DNA from: JAOUGY01 sp963825585
GTDB taxonomy: Bacteria > Actinomycetota > Acidimicrobiia > Spongiisociales > ZC4RG35
NCBI GenBank assembly: GCA_963825585.1
Contig: CAWGTX010000002.1
Span: 310,001 to 374,000 of the forward strand
DNA: 64,000 nucleotides
Direction of reading: 5' to 3'
This document shows, piece after piece, positions 1-7,678 of the stretch (positions are counted from its first letter, which is position 1; each line of letters starts with the position of its first letter). The translations under genes and the position numbers were made by a program. The notes under the pieces are model-generated. The model saw only the letters and a program-made list of their open reading frames with translations, was not told the origin of the DNA and searched no databases.

Positions 1-523
1 AGGCGTCGAAGCTGGTGTCTTCGGCCTCGGGGGTGGTCGTCGAGTCCCCGAAGGGTCCGAACCCGCCGCGACCGTGGTGGCGACCCCGTCCGATGAGCCC
101 CTCGGAACGGGCCTCATCCAGCTCTTCCTGGGTGAGTTGACCGTCTTCCCAGTACTCGGCCAGCGGGCCGTCGGGATCGGTGAGGCGCGAGCCGCCGTTG
201 GGGAGGGCGCTCAGCTCGTCCTCGGTGAGCACACCGTCGGACCACGCCTCCTCCATCGCGGCCCGCACGGCGTCGCGCTGGGCGTGCATGGCGGCATGAT
301 GCTCCTGGAATGCGGCGACGATGGCGTCGGCCTGTTCCTGGGTGATGGTGCCATCGGTCACGAGACCGTCGAGCACGTCGGCGTAGCCTCCGAACAGTCG
401 GCCCTCGGTGGCGTCGGCCGTGGTCGTGGTGCTGGTGGTCGACTCGTCGGTCTGGGCGAACGCCACGGTCGCTCCGGCGAGCACCATCAGCCCAACTGCT
501 GCGGCGAGGATCGTCTTCTTCAT
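1..523 (-). CDS. Secreted protein with acidic helix-turn repeats (3' end outside window)
   Basis: Read from ATG 523 off the left edge, about 174 residues. A GAAGGAG ribosome site lies seven bases upstream. Residues 1-23 form a signal peptide (MKKT start, hydrophobic core, AFA cleavage site), followed by a Ser/Thr-rich linker. Three related units follow, with cores TITQEQADAI, VLTEDELSAL and QLTQEELDEA, each about one helix pair long. His-rich patches (EHHAAMH, GRHHGRGG) could bind metal. Similar repeats occur in small secreted proteins of unknown role, so I give no function. The opposite strand also stays open here, but it lacks a signal peptide and is a GC shadow. Confidence 0.75.
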   Translation of the reverse strand, partial: MKKTILAAAVGLMVLAGATVAFAQTDESTTSTTTTADATEGRLFGGYADVLDGLVTDGTITQEQADAIVAAFQEHHAAMHAQRDAVRAAMEEAWSDGVLTEDELSALPNGGSRLTDPDGPLAEYWEDGQLTQEELDEARSEGLIGRGRHHGRGGFGPFGDSTTTPEAEDTSFDA

Positions 524-618
524 TGCTGCACTCCTTCGTGTGGTGAACGTGCACCCTCACTGTCGGCGGTGCACCTGACCAACACCTGAGTGCTTTCTGA
601 AGAAGAGATGAGAACCGC

Positions 619-1200
619 TCAACGGTGCGCGATCAGAAGGGCGTCGATGGCAACCCCCTCCTCGACCGGACGCTCGACCCGCCGCGCTTCGGCGACCTCG
701 AGGCCACCGGCCCAGCGACGGAGGTCATCCTCGGTGTAGAGAACGTCGGGGGACTGCGGACCCCCCACCCCCTCGGTGGGGTTGTCGAGGTGGTGTCCCA
801 CCACGAACAGTGTCCCGCCCGGCGCCACCGCGGCTGCGGCATTGCCCACCGCCATCGCCATGTCCGCCGCCGGGACCTGCATGTACACCATCGTGACCAG
901 ATCGAAGGAGGCCGCCGGCGGAGCCCAGGTCAGCAGGTCATGGCGTTCGAATCGGGCATCCAGTCCTCTGTCGACCGCCGCCTTTCGACCCCGGGCCAAG
1001 GCGACCTCGGAGAAGTCGACCCCGGTCACATCCCACCCCTCACGGGCCAGCCACAGCGTGTTGCGTCCCTCACCGCACGCCAGGTCGAGGGCAGTGCCCT
1101 TCGCCAGACCGGCAACGGCTTCGACCAGGAAGCGGTTCGGTTCGTCGCTCCAGGGCGATGGATGGTGGGTGTAGCGCTGATCCCAGAAGGTGGAGTCCAT
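619..1200 (-). CDS. Class I SAM-dependent methyltransferase (TehB-like)
   Basis: A 193-residue cytoplasmic methyltransferase. The N-terminus (MDSTFWDQRY, SPWSDEPNRFL) is typical of small TehB/Methyltransf_25-type enzymes. Motif I is at about residues 37-48 (ALDLACGEGRNT), followed by GVDFSEVAL, where Asp would bind the ribose of SAM. The acidic 'FDLVTMVYMQV' stretch matches motif IV. Substrate cannot be told from sequence; TehB relatives act on small molecules or metalloid oxyanions. It stands alone, separated by about 100 bp from the VOC gene upstream. Function at family level is firm; the substrate is unknown. Confidence 0.85.
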   Translation of the reverse strand: MDSTFWDQRYTHHPSPWSDEPNRFLVEAVAGLAKGTALDLACGEGRNTLWLAREGWDVTGVDFSEVALARGRKAAVDRGLDARFERHDLLTWAPPAASFDLVTMVYMQVPAADMAMAVGNAAAAVAPGGTLFVVGHHLDNPTEGVGGPQSPDVLYTEDDLRRWAGGLEVAEARRVERPVEEGVAIDALLIAHR

Positions 1201-1297
1201 CCGGGGACGTTACCGCTACGGGCATGTGCCACCGAGGCGAAGGTGAGCAGCAGGACCAGACGGAGCGCGGTCTGCAACGATCACCGGAGCCCACGGC

Positions 1298-1654
1298 TCA
1301 GTCGGAGTAGAGCTCGGGGTCGTGCTCGTTGACCTGAACGGTTGCCCCGCTGGGATCACGCAGAACGATCGACCGTCCGAACGTCTCATCGGCGATCCCA
1401 CGAGCGGGCTCGACGCCGAGAGCCTCGAGCCGCCGAACCAGCTGCTCGAGCGGCTCCTGCGTCACGAGCGACAGTTCGACACGCCCTGGGCTCTCCTCCT
1501 TCTCGGACCAGTGCAGTGCCAGACTGGCGTCACCGACCCGGAAGCTCGACCAATGACTGCCGTGCGTGAGGGGCTCCCCGCCGAGCACCTTCGAGTACCA
1601 GTCGACCGCTCGATCCATGTCGGCGACATAGACAATGGTCTGGATTCGCATCAT
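1298..1654 (-). CDS. VOC superfamily (glyoxalase/dioxygenase-like) protein
   Basis: A 118-residue single VOC domain: N-terminal beta strand with YVADMDRAVDWYSKVLG, then a second half ending RDPSGATVQVNEHDP, the normal length for a one-domain member. These proteins act as metal-dependent lyases or dioxygenases, or bind antibiotics such as bleomycin. The metal-ligand positions are partly kept (Glu near the C-terminus). Its ATG overlaps the stop of the small RHH gene (ATGA), so the two are translationally coupled and probably share the operator at 1794-1816. Specific role unknown. Confidence 0.8.
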   Translation of the reverse strand: MMRIQTIVYVADMDRAVDWYSKVLGGEPLTHGSHWSSFRVGDASLALHWSEKEESPGRVELSLVTQEPLEQLVRRLEALGVEPARGIADETFGRSIVLRDPSGATVQVNEHDPELYSD

Positions 1655-1794
1655 CGGTCCCCCCGTTCCACACGCGCTCTCAGGGTCTCCTCGACGAAGA
1701 GCGACAGGCTCTGCTCGGCCTCCAGGGCTGCCAGCTTCACCGCCTTGATCAGATCAACCGGGAGGTAGACGTTGAACTGCTTGCGATCTTGCAT
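1651..1794 (-). CDS. Small ribbon-helix-helix DNA-binding protein
   Basis: A 47-residue protein. It begins MQDRKQFNVYLPVDLI, a basic beta strand followed by helices (KAVKLAALEAEQSLSLFVEETL), the layout of Arc/CopG/MetJ ribbon-helix-helix regulators. The stop TGA overlaps the ATG of the VOC gene, so the gene pair is one transcript. A palindrome and three phased CTAG tetramers sit over its start (1794-1816), the expected place for autoregulation. No toxin partner is seen; the coupled gene is VOC-like rather than PIN or RelE. The call rests on fold pattern and gene context. Confidence 0.7.
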   Translation of the reverse strand: MQDRKQFNVYLPVDLIKAVKLAALEAEQSLSLFVEETLRARVERGDR

Positions 1795-1816
1795 TGCTAG
1801 GATGCTAGCAACCTAG
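1794..1816. promoter_or_regulatory. Putative autoregulatory operator of the RHH-VOC operon
   Basis: An inverted repeat TTGCTAG-gatg-CTAGCAA (1794-1811) starts in the initiation codon of the RHH gene. CTAG occurs three times with starts at 1797, 1805 and 1813, exactly 8 bp apart. Regular 8-10 bp spacing of half-sites is typical of cooperative RHH dimers. Binding by the 47-residue protein is inference. Confidence 0.55.
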
Positions 1817-1850
1817 CGCGACTCGGAACGGAGACCGGCGGCAGAGGCTC

Positions 1851-2271
1851 TCATCCCAGGGTCCGACGCAACCCCTCCGCCAGCGCGGCGATCTCCTCGT
1901 CACTCAGGACGGCCTCCGGGTGCGCCGGAAGGTAGTCAGCGCGGCGGCATCTCGCCCTCGAGCAGGGTCTCGACGGCTTCGTCCGTTTCCTGATGGGGGC
2001 GATCCCACTCCGAGAAGTTGAGTACCGCGCGTCCCTCGACCACATCGCGGTACACAAGCCACGACACCGGTGCGATGTTGGTGAACCAGGGCCAGTCGGT
2101 CTCGTTGGAGTGGCAGTCGAAGCAGGCGCGATCGGCCAGGTCCCGAGTGACAGGCGAATCCCAGCGCGGCTCGGCCGTGACCACCGGGTTGGCGTGGTCA
2201 CGGCCGAACGGTACGAGTTGGATCAACACGAACATCAGGAGTCCGGCGGCGAACAGCCGCTTGATCCACAC
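1851..2271 (-). pseudogene. Haem-binding domain protein (CxxCH), frameshifted near the 3' end
   Basis: From ATG 2271: an N-terminal membrane anchor (about residues 4-22), then a periplasmic domain with one haem motif CFDCH at about residues 50-54 and WPWFTNIAPVSWLV, characteristic of the Haem_bd family (about 140 residues). The frame ends at GEMPPR, but one base away it resumes with the expected tail YLPAHPEAVLSDEEIA through 1851. One extra base in the GC run at about 1938-1945 explains this. It could be a genuine mutation or a sequencing insertion. A Sec reading of the TGA is rejected because the conserved tail lies in another frame. Confidence 0.75.
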
Positions 2272-2278
2272 GGCTCCG

Positions 2279-2677
2279 CTAGCTCATCGCCAGCGTGTCG
2301 CGCGCCATCTCGAGTCGCGTTCTCACCTCGCCTGCGACCTTGGCGATGCCGGGTTTGTCGACCAGTTGCAGGACGGCCTCAGGATCCATGAAGTCGACCA
2401 GCACCCGGCCTGCGCCGTTCTGACGCACCACCACGTTGCACGGCAGCAGCACGCCGATGGCTGGATCGGTTTCGATCGCCTGATGGGCCATGGGCGGGTT
2501 GCAGGCACCGAGGATGAGATACGGGTCACGGTCGACGTCGAGTTTGGCCTTCATGGTGGCCGCCACATCGATTTCGGTCAGGATTCCGAAGCCCTCCTGG
2601 GCCAGAGCGGCTTTGGTGCGTTCCACGACGTCGCCGAACTCCCCCGAAACGGTCACGCTGAAGTGGTACGAAGTCAT
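2279..2677 (-). CDS. DUF302 domain protein
   Basis: A 132-residue protein. I start it at ATG 2677 because GAGGAGA lies just upstream; an in-frame start further upstream would add an unconserved tail. It carries the DUF302 pattern: VERTKAALAQEGFGILTEIDV, a central LGACNPPMAHQA with the conserved Cys, then GVLLPCNVVVRQ. DUF302 proteins are often found beside sulfur-oxidation and haem/thiol genes; the two cysteines may bind haem or a persulfide. Here it follows the DsrE-like gene on the same strand by about 150 bp, which fits a role in sulfur transfer. The biochemical role is not established. Confidence 0.8.
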   Translation of the reverse strand: MTSYHFSVTVSGEFGDVVERTKAALAQEGFGILTEIDVAATMKAKLDVDRDPYLILGACNPPMAHQAIETDPAIGVLLPCNVVVRQNGAGRVLVDFMDPEAVLQLVDKPGIAKVAGEVRTRLEMARDTLAMS

Positions 2678-2831
2678 CGTTCTCCTCGACTCGAAGACGT
2701 GTTCTCCGGACCGTACAAACCGATCGACGATCCGGGATGGGTAGGACGACCCTAATTCAAGCCGGGCCTGAGCATCGGCGAGGCTCATGATGTCCGAGCC
2801 TCGCCCTGCCCGACGTCCTGGGTAGGACGTC

Positions 2832-3341
2832 CTAGATGAACAGCGTCTGGGCGCCTTCCGAGAGTTCGATGAAGTCGGTGGCGCTGATGATGCCCTCGAC
2901 CCCGTCGTAGAGGTCGTCCTCGCTGATGTGCATCATGTCGGCCGACATCCGGCAGGCCCACATGTGGCCGCCGGCGTCACGGATCATGTCCATGAACTCG
3001 GGGACCTCGGGGATGTCGATTCCCTCGATCTGCTTCTTCATCATGTGGGTGGCGAACGCCGTCATCCCGGGGAGGCCCATCAAGCTGGGCGGCATGTGGG
3101 TTGCGGGGTTGCCCACCGGCGTGAACTGCAGGTGCTCCATTGTCTTCTTGTTGATGATGTCGAAACCCCAGAACGTGAAGAACAGATGCGTCTCGATGCC
3201 TTCACCAAGGGCGGCGTTGGCGAGCACCAGGCCCGGGTACGCCATGTCGAGTGACCCCTTGGAGCAAATGATCGCCAGCTTGCGACCGCCCGCGTCCTCA
3301 TCCTCGAAGCTTGGCACCGGCGCCGTCATTGTTGTTGTCAT
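2832..3341 (-). CDS. DsrE/DsrF/DrsH-like sulfurtransferase-family protein
   Basis: A 169-residue cytoplasmic protein with a DsrE fold: KLAIICSKGSLDMAYPGLVLANAA, THLFFTFWGFDII, and MWACRMSADMM, whose Cys matches the sulfur-carrying cysteine of DsrE-type carriers. I start at ATG 3341, since upstream codons lie in a low-complexity tandem repeat. Its neighbours are a TusE/DsrC-like protein, DUF1641, a sulfide:quinone oxidoreductase-like flavoprotein and DUF302, so it probably accepts or passes a persulfide in a sulfide or thiosulfate oxidation path. It is of the 'peroxiredoxin family protein/DsrE' type rather than a DsrEFH subunit, as no DsrF or DsrH is nearby. Confidence 0.85.
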   Translation of the reverse strand: MTTTMTAPVPSFEDEDAGGRKLAIICSKGSLDMAYPGLVLANAALGEGIETHLFFTFWGFDIINKKTMEHLQFTPVGNPATHMPPSLMGLPGMTAFATHMMKKQIEGIDIPEVPEFMDMIRDAGGHMWACRMSADMMHISEDDLYDGVEGIISATDFIELSEGAQTLFI

Positions 3342-3358
3342 GTCCGTGTCCTCGTCTC

Positions 3359-3382
3359 GTTGACCTGTTGACCTGTTGACCT
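3359..3382. repeat. 8-bp tandem repeat (x3) upstream of the DsrE-like gene
   Basis: Three consecutive copies of GTTGACCT occupy the gap between the TusE-like and DsrE-like genes, followed by decayed copies to about 3405. The repeat could be plain slippage. It contains TTGAC, a minus-35-like element, so it may also affect an internal promoter. Confidence 0.6.
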
Positions 3383-3408
3383 GTCCACCCCTTGACCCGT
3401 TGACTGCT

Positions 3409-3723
3409 TCACACGCAGCCAACCGGCTTGGGCACTCCGGCGATGTAGGCCATCTTCTTGGCCGGCTTCTTGGGGAACATGACGAACAGTTCCTTGGTGG
3501 GGATCCCGGCCACGTTGGTGACCCGCCTGAGCGTGGGGGTCTCGCCCTGTGCCTGGTAGTCCTCGCGCAGGAAGCGGATCGCCTTCCAGGCGCCCTCGGT
3601 GAGTTCGACACCGATGTTGGCCGCCAGCTGGGCCGCCACTTCTTCGTTCCACTCGCCGTATTCGGTCATGAATCCTTCGTCGTCGACGTGCACTTCACGT
3701 CCTGCGATCGTTGCAACAGCCAT
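3409..3723 (-). CDS. tusE: TusE/DsrC/DsvC family sulfur-relay protein
   Basis: A 104-residue protein, full length for the family. The N-terminus has VHVDDEGFMTEYGEWNEEVA, the centre LTEGAWKAIRFLREDY, and the C-terminal arm ends AGVPKPVGCV with the penultimate cysteine (CysA) that carries sulfur. The second arm cysteine (CysB, about ten residues earlier) is replaced by Tyr in KMAYIAG, so this is a TusE-like single-Cys carrier rather than a canonical DsrC, which uses both. It lies in a run of sulfur genes: DUF1641 upstream by 40 bp, DsrE-like downstream. It likely receives sulfur from the DsrE-like protein or the flavoprotein. Confidence 0.88.
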   Translation of the reverse strand: MAVATIAGREVHVDDEGFMTEYGEWNEEVAAQLAANIGVELTEGAWKAIRFLREDYQAQGETPTLRRVTNVAGIPTKELFVMFPKKPAKKMAYIAGVPKPVGCV

Positions 3724-3763
3724 CTCTGGCTCCTTTCTCGTTCAGCATCTCTTCAGTGCTGGC

Positions 3764-4429
3764 TCAGCGTTCCTCACCCATGGACCGCAGGGCGGCCAGC
3801 ATCCTGGCGAGCCCCCGGCGGACCTGGGGATCTCTCATCTCTTTGACCAGGGCGAACATCGATGGGGGTTCGCCGGTGTCGTCCTGGTCCTGGACGGTGT
3901 GGATGGTGCGACGCAGCATCCCCATCACCTCGGGCTGGGTCATCTCCTTGACCGTGTTGAGGATGAGCACGATGTTCTCGCCCAGCGCCTCGACGTCCTC
4001 CTCGGTGAACGAGGTGACGACCCGATCGGCGATGCCGGCGCCCGCTCGGGCGAAGGCAAAGTAGCCCTTCTCGTCTGCGGCGGCCAGGCGGCCGGTCACC
4101 GCCTCGAGGGCAGGCCGCGACAGCTCGGTGACCGTCCCACCGAGTTCGGCGAACGAGCCGAGCTGGGCGAGACCGGACTCGATGACGGGCAGCGCATCGA
4201 CCATGGTCCGGGCGAAACCGGCCAGATCCTCGAGACTCACGTCGAGCTCTTCGAAGGTCTCGGTCATGGTGCCCATGGCCTGTTTGCCGATCGGGGCGAG
4301 GTCATGGGTGAGCTCGGTCCAGCGTTGACGTTCCGCATTGCGACGCTCGGCATCGGCCACCAGGAACGCCACATCCCGGGACAGATGTTCCAGTCGCTCC
4401 TCAGTGGTTTCGGTGATGGTGACGGTCAT
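3764..4429 (-). CDS. DUF1641 protein, companion of the flavoprotein
   Basis: A 221-residue soluble, mostly helical protein. The family pattern is seen in EALGENIVLILNTVKEMTQPEVMGMLRRTI and ALVKEMRDPQVRRGLARMLA. DUF1641 proteins are regularly encoded next to sulfide:quinone oxidoreductases or formate dehydrogenase accessory genes, but their biochemical role is unproven. Its ATG overlaps the flavoprotein stop (ATGA), giving translational coupling and suggesting a 1:1 complex or chaperone relation. An in-frame extension upstream exists but only shadows the flavoprotein C-terminus, so the start at 4429 is preferred. Confidence 0.85.
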   Translation of the reverse strand: MTVTITETTEERLEHLSRDVAFLVADAERRNAERQRWTELTHDLAPIGKQAMGTMTETFEELDVSLEDLAGFARTMVDALPVIESGLAQLGSFAELGGTVTELSRPALEAVTGRLAAADEKGYFAFARAGAGIADRVVTSFTEEDVEALGENIVLILNTVKEMTQPEVMGMLRRTIHTVQDQDDTGEPPSMFALVKEMRDPQVRRGLARMLAALRSMGEER

Positions 4430-5664
4430 GCCTCCACCACCTCCTTGCCCGCCATGGTCATCAGGGCCGGGAGCGGCAACTCCTTGCCGGGGAGCAGGAT
4501 GTTCCAGTACATCCACTTGAACATCAGCTTGCCCCAGTGGTTCATCTCGGTCTCCTTGAGGAGACTGAACGGGCCGACCCCGGGCAGGGGGTACTTTCCG
4601 GGAAGGGGCTGGGTGTCGTAGTTGAAGTCGATGAGCATGCCCTTGCCGGCACCGGACTCGATGAAGCAGTTGGCGTGGCCGTCGAAACGGCCCAGCATCG
4701 GGAGGCCCTCGACGTGGCGCACGAAATTGTCGGTCCACACGTCGACGGCGAAGTGGGCAACCGACCCGGCCTTCGAGGTGGGCACATCGGCGGCGTCACC
4801 CAGGGCAAAGATGTTCTCGAACTTGGTGGACTGGAACGTGTGTTTGTCCACCAGCACGTAGTTCAGGTCGTTGCCGAGCCCGGACCGACCCACGAAATCG
4901 GCCCCCATGTTGAGCGGCACTGTCACCAGCAGGTCGAATGGGATCTCGCGTTCGTCGAAACTCACCAGAGCTCTGGTCTCGGTATCGACCCGCTCGATCA
5001 TGAAGTCGGTCTCGAGGGTGATCTTGCGCTCGTCGAGCATGCCGCCCAGGGCCTTGGAGGCGACCGGCTTGGTGAAGGCGCCGTCGAGCGGGGTCACGTA
5101 CACGATCTCGACCTGGTCGCGCATGCCGCGTTCGGCGAACCAGGCGTCGGCGAGGAACGTGAACTCGAGCGGCGCCACCGGGCACTTGATCGGCATCTCG
5201 GTGATGTGGACCACCAACCGACCGCCGGTGAACGTCTCGAGTGCCGTGGCGAGCGCCTGCGAGCCTTCGAAGGTGTAGAACTCGTGGACGCTCTTGCGCC
5301 ACTCCTCCTCGGCCATGCCCGGTGTCTCGTCGGGGCGGGGGCTGGTACCGGTGGCGATGACCAGCTGGTCGTAGGGGAGCCGCGTGCCGTCCGCCAGCAA
5401 CACGGCGTTCTCCTCGGGTACCACCTGGTCGATTTCACCCATCACCATGTCCACTCCGTCGGGAATGAAGCGGCGCTTGGGCTTGACGATCTCCTCGGGC
5501 TCGTACACGCCGAACGGTACGAAGAGATAGCCGGGCTGATAGTGGTGGTCGGTCGCTTGGTCGACGATGGTGATCTCCCACTCGTCGGCGTCGAGCCGAG
5601 GTCTCAGCTTGTTGACCACCATGGTGCCGGCGGTTCCGGCGCCGAGAACGACGAGTCGTTTCAT
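4426..5664 (-). CDS. Sulfide:quinone oxidoreductase-like FAD/NAD(P) flavoprotein
   Basis: A 412-residue enzyme of the disulfide-reductase fold, with the dinucleotide motif GAGTAG at residues 8-13, ATG at 104-106 and an FAD-binding GDAADVPT near residue 289. Two cysteines, Cys161 (PIKCPVAP) and Cys333 (ANCFIESG), sit at the positions of the redox pair in sulfide:quinone oxidoreductases. The C-terminal 60 residues include an amphipathic stretch (WGKLMFKWMYWN) fitting monotopic membrane attachment. It would oxidise sulfide at the membrane, pass electrons to quinone and release persulfide to TusE/DsrE carriers. Its start overlaps the regulator stop. Flavocytochrome c sulfide dehydrogenase is an alternative, but no cytochrome partner adjoins. 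Confidence 0.88.
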   Translation of the reverse strand: MKRLVVLGAGTAGTMVVNKLRPRLDADEWEITIVDQATDHHYQPGYLFVPFGVYEPEEIVKPKRRFIPDGVDMVMGEIDQVVPEENAVLLADGTRLPYDQLVIATGTSPRPDETPGMAEEEWRKSVHEFYTFEGSQALATALETFTGGRLVVHITEMPIKCPVAPLEFTFLADAWFAERGMRDQVEIVYVTPLDGAFTKPVASKALGGMLDERKITLETDFMIERVDTETRALVSFDEREIPFDLLVTVPLNMGADFVGRSGLGNDLNYVLVDKHTFQSTKFENIFALGDAADVPTSKAGSVAHFAVDVWTDNFVRHVEGLPMLGRFDGHANCFIESGAGKGMLIDFNYDTQPLPGKYPLPGVGPFSLLKETEMNHWGKLMFKWMYWNILLPGKELPLPALMTMAGKEVVEA

Positions 5665-6278
5665 ACGATGCTCCTTTGATCCAGTCGGGCCAGGATCGCC
5701 GCCACCCTGGGGAGGGCCGACACGACCCGACGTCGTTGTTCGTCTGACAGGACGAAGAGGTCATCGGAGGCGTCACCTTCGGGGGCGACGCCACCAGCCA
5801 GCACCATCGCCTCGGGACGCCCATCGAACCTGATGAACGACCTGGCGCACAGAAATCCGAACGCCCCGGGGCGGAACTGAGGGCGGGGGTCGGGCGTGGT
5901 CGCCATCTCGCGCCACTCCTGTGCGCAGCGGACGACGGCCTCGGTGTCGTCCTGAAGCGCCAGGAAGCGCGAACAGGGGTTCATCACCGGGGTGATCGGA
6001 TGACCACCGAGGTCGGTGACCACCATCATGACGCCCAGCGCCTCGGCGACCATCTCGACCACTCTGCTGGCGGACTCACCGGCCAGGGCAGCGACGGCAT
6101 CAGGAGGGGACGCCACGGTCGGCGTGAGGAGCCGACGGATGGCGTCGGCGGGGAACCGCCACTGCCGTCCGATCTTGACCGCCGGAAGGCGACCGTCACC
6201 CGCCATGCGATAGATGGTCGACCGATCGAGGTCGAAGAGCTCCTGCAGTTCGGTTGCAGTCAGAAGTTCGTGTGTCAT
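5661..6278 (-). CDS. HTH (excisionase-type) plus PocR sensory-domain regulator
   Basis: A 205-residue protein starting at ATG 6278 behind AGGAGA. Residues 1-55 are a MerR/excisionase-like helix-turn-helix (LLTATELQELFDLDRSTIYRMAG, LPAVKIGRQWRFP). Residues 75-175 match a PocR sensory domain with VVTDLGGHPITPVMNPCSRFL and GFLCARSFIRF, whose cysteines could bind a ligand or metal. It is the first gene of the sulfur operon and overlaps the next by ATGA, so it most likely controls this operon in response to a small molecule, perhaps a sulfur species. PocR domains are otherwise known from propanediol and related sensing; a sulfur ligand is inference. Confidence 0.85.
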   Translation of the reverse strand: MTHELLTATELQELFDLDRSTIYRMAGDGRLPAVKIGRQWRFPADAIRRLLTPTVASPPDAVAALAGESASRVVEMVAEALGVMMVVTDLGGHPITPVMNPCSRFLALQDDTEAVVRCAQEWREMATTPDPRPQFRPGAFGFLCARSFIRFDGRPEAMVLAGGVAPEGDASDDLFVLSDEQRRRVVSALPRVAAILARLDQRSIV

Positions 6279-6622
6279 GCCTATCTCCTGCCTCTCATGC
6301 ACACTATGCGGATGGATGCATATGCAGGAGAGGGCATAAGTCCCTAATCAGCACAAGGAGGAAGGCGGAGGAAGGCGGAGGAGGGCAGAGGAACGCGGAG
6401 GAGCGAGGAGCGAGGAGCCAGAACGCGCAATCACCCGTTCTGGGGACAGAATCTAGCCCTACACGGTTGAATTCGTCCCCGGGCGGGCAGGGGCCCCCGC
6501 GGCGCACGGCCCCTTGTCGCCGGCTTGCCTTCTAGCCCTCGTCCGCCTCCCTCCCTCCTTCGCTTCTGGCCCCTCGCTCCTCGCCCCCCGCCCCTCCGCC
6601 TTCCTCTCCCTACACTCGCCCG
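6279..6622. other. Gap holding the sulfur operon promoter and low-complexity DNA
   Basis: Positions 6299-6327 contain repeated TATGC/GCATA elements around GGATGGATGCA, a likely regulator or promoter site for the divergent PocR operon. From 6358 to 6420 the plus strand is purine-rich with near-repeats of GGCGGAGGAA and GAGCGAG. The rest to 6622 is C/T-rich. No RNA gene or open frame with support was seen. Confidence 0.5.
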
Positions 6623-7048
6623 ATGCGAGCGCGGTTGGTGACGTTGGCTTTGGTCGTCTCCGCATGCGGCGGGACCGGCGTGATCGAGGTGACCGACGCC
6701 TGGGCTGCGACGACGCCACCGGGGGTCGAAACCGCCGCTATCTATCTGACGATCGCCAACGGGACCGGAGCCGATGATCGAATCGTGGGGTTCACCTCGG
6801 AACGGTGCGAAACGGCCGAGCTCCACGCCAGCCTGCTCGGCGACGACCAGGTGATGCGGATGCGACCCGCCACGCACGAGACACTCACCGTCCCGGCAGG
6901 CGGTCAGCTGGCCATGCAGCCGGGAGCCCTCCACGTGATGTGCATTCGACCGGACGGCGACTTCGTCGAAGGACAGGACCTCGCCTTCGACCTCACCATG
7001 GAGTCGGGCATGGTCCTGTCCGGAACCGCCGCCATCGAGAATCGCTGA
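6623..7048 (+). CDS. PCuAC-type copper chaperone lipoprotein
   Basis: A 141-residue lipoprotein. The signal ends in VVSACGG, giving a lipid-modified Cys at about residue 15. The PCuAC (DUF461) core follows: VTDAWAATTPPGVETAAIYLTIAN, ELHASLLGDDQVMRMRP and PGALHVMCI, where the His and Met residues are the Cu(I) ligands. It would hold copper outside the membrane for delivery to the CuA centre of cytochrome oxidase. A second, Met/Asp-rich homologue lies at 8315, with a sigma/anti-sigma pair between, and a SCO gene follows, so this is one copper module. Confidence 0.88.
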   Translation: MRARLVTLALVVSACGGTGVIEVTDAWAATTPPGVETAAIYLTIANGTGADDRIVGFTSERCETAELHASLLGDDQVMRMRPATHETLTVPAGGQLAMQPGALHVMCIRPDGDFVEGQDLAFDLTMESGMVLSGTAAIENR

Positions 7049-7063
7049 CGACGCCGGGAGCGC

Positions 7064-7669
7064 TCACCGTTCCGAAGGCGCCATGGCGCGAGCGGTCCGC
7101 CGTCGCCGCGGTCCGGTGCCGACGCCCAGCACCCACACCATGGCCAGGCCCCCGATCTCGAGGAGATGTCGGGACTCGGTGATCAGACTGCTCGACCCGT
7201 TCACGAGATCGACGAGAGCGGTGACCCCCAACGCCGCCACGAAGGTGGCAACGAACGGAATCATCCCGAAGGAACGCTCCGGCCGCACCGCCACGAACAC
7301 GAACGCCAGACCAAGCGCAACCGCGAACGCCGCCTGATGCCGGGCCAGGTGCACGGCGATCTCTGACCCGGCTGACAGCATGTCGGGTACGTGCCATGCC
7401 ACCAGCAACACGCCGGCCCACCCCAACGTCACGCGCATGACACGGTTGCGCCGTGCCAGCTTCGGATCCGGCAGCGGGGAGGGACGAACGATCGCCTCCG
7501 CCCCGGCAGGCCGAACGGCCGAACGCCGGGTGGCGTCGATCAGGCGAGTCTGCCAATCCCGACACCCGCCGCACTGTTCGAGATGGCCGGCCAGGCCCGC
7601 CGCCTCGGAGGCGGACAGTTGACCGTCGAGATCGGCCGAGGCGAGTTCCCGAGCCAAGAGACATTCCAT
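7064..7669 (-). CDS. Zinc-finger anti-sigma factor, membrane-bound
   Basis: A 201-residue protein. The N-terminal anti-sigma zinc-binding domain shows AMECLLARELASADLDGQL and the HLEQCGGC metal motif. Four hydrophobic segments follow (about residues 80-185), so the sensor faces the membrane or periplasm. I place the start at ATG 7669; an in-frame extension to 7738 would run into the sigma gene on the other strand. Unusually, it is divergent from the sigma gene at 7725 rather than downstream of it. It most likely sequesters that sigma factor. The stop converges on the PCuAC gene end. Confidence 0.8.
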   Translation of the reverse strand: MECLLARELASADLDGQLSASEAAGLAGHLEQCGGCRDWQTRLIDATRRSAVRPAGAEAIVRPSPLPDPKLARRNRVMRVTLGWAGVLLVAWHVPDMLSAGSEIAVHLARHQAAFAVALGLAFVFVAVRPERSFGMIPFVATFVAALGVTALVDLVNGSSSLITESRHLLEIGGLAMVWVLGVGTGPRRRRTARAMAPSER

Positions 7670-7678
7670 GGCAAGGTT

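Noticed and set aside
1936..1950. UGA in the haem-binding gene read as selenocysteine, since selAB are present
   Set aside because: The conserved C-terminal tail is in another frame, so a frameshift rather than recoding is needed.
4537..5679. Long plus-strand open frame of 380 codons opposite the flavoprotein gene
   Set aside because: His/Gly/Val-rich composition typical of an antisense GC shadow; the minus strand has clear SQR motifs and coupled neighbours.
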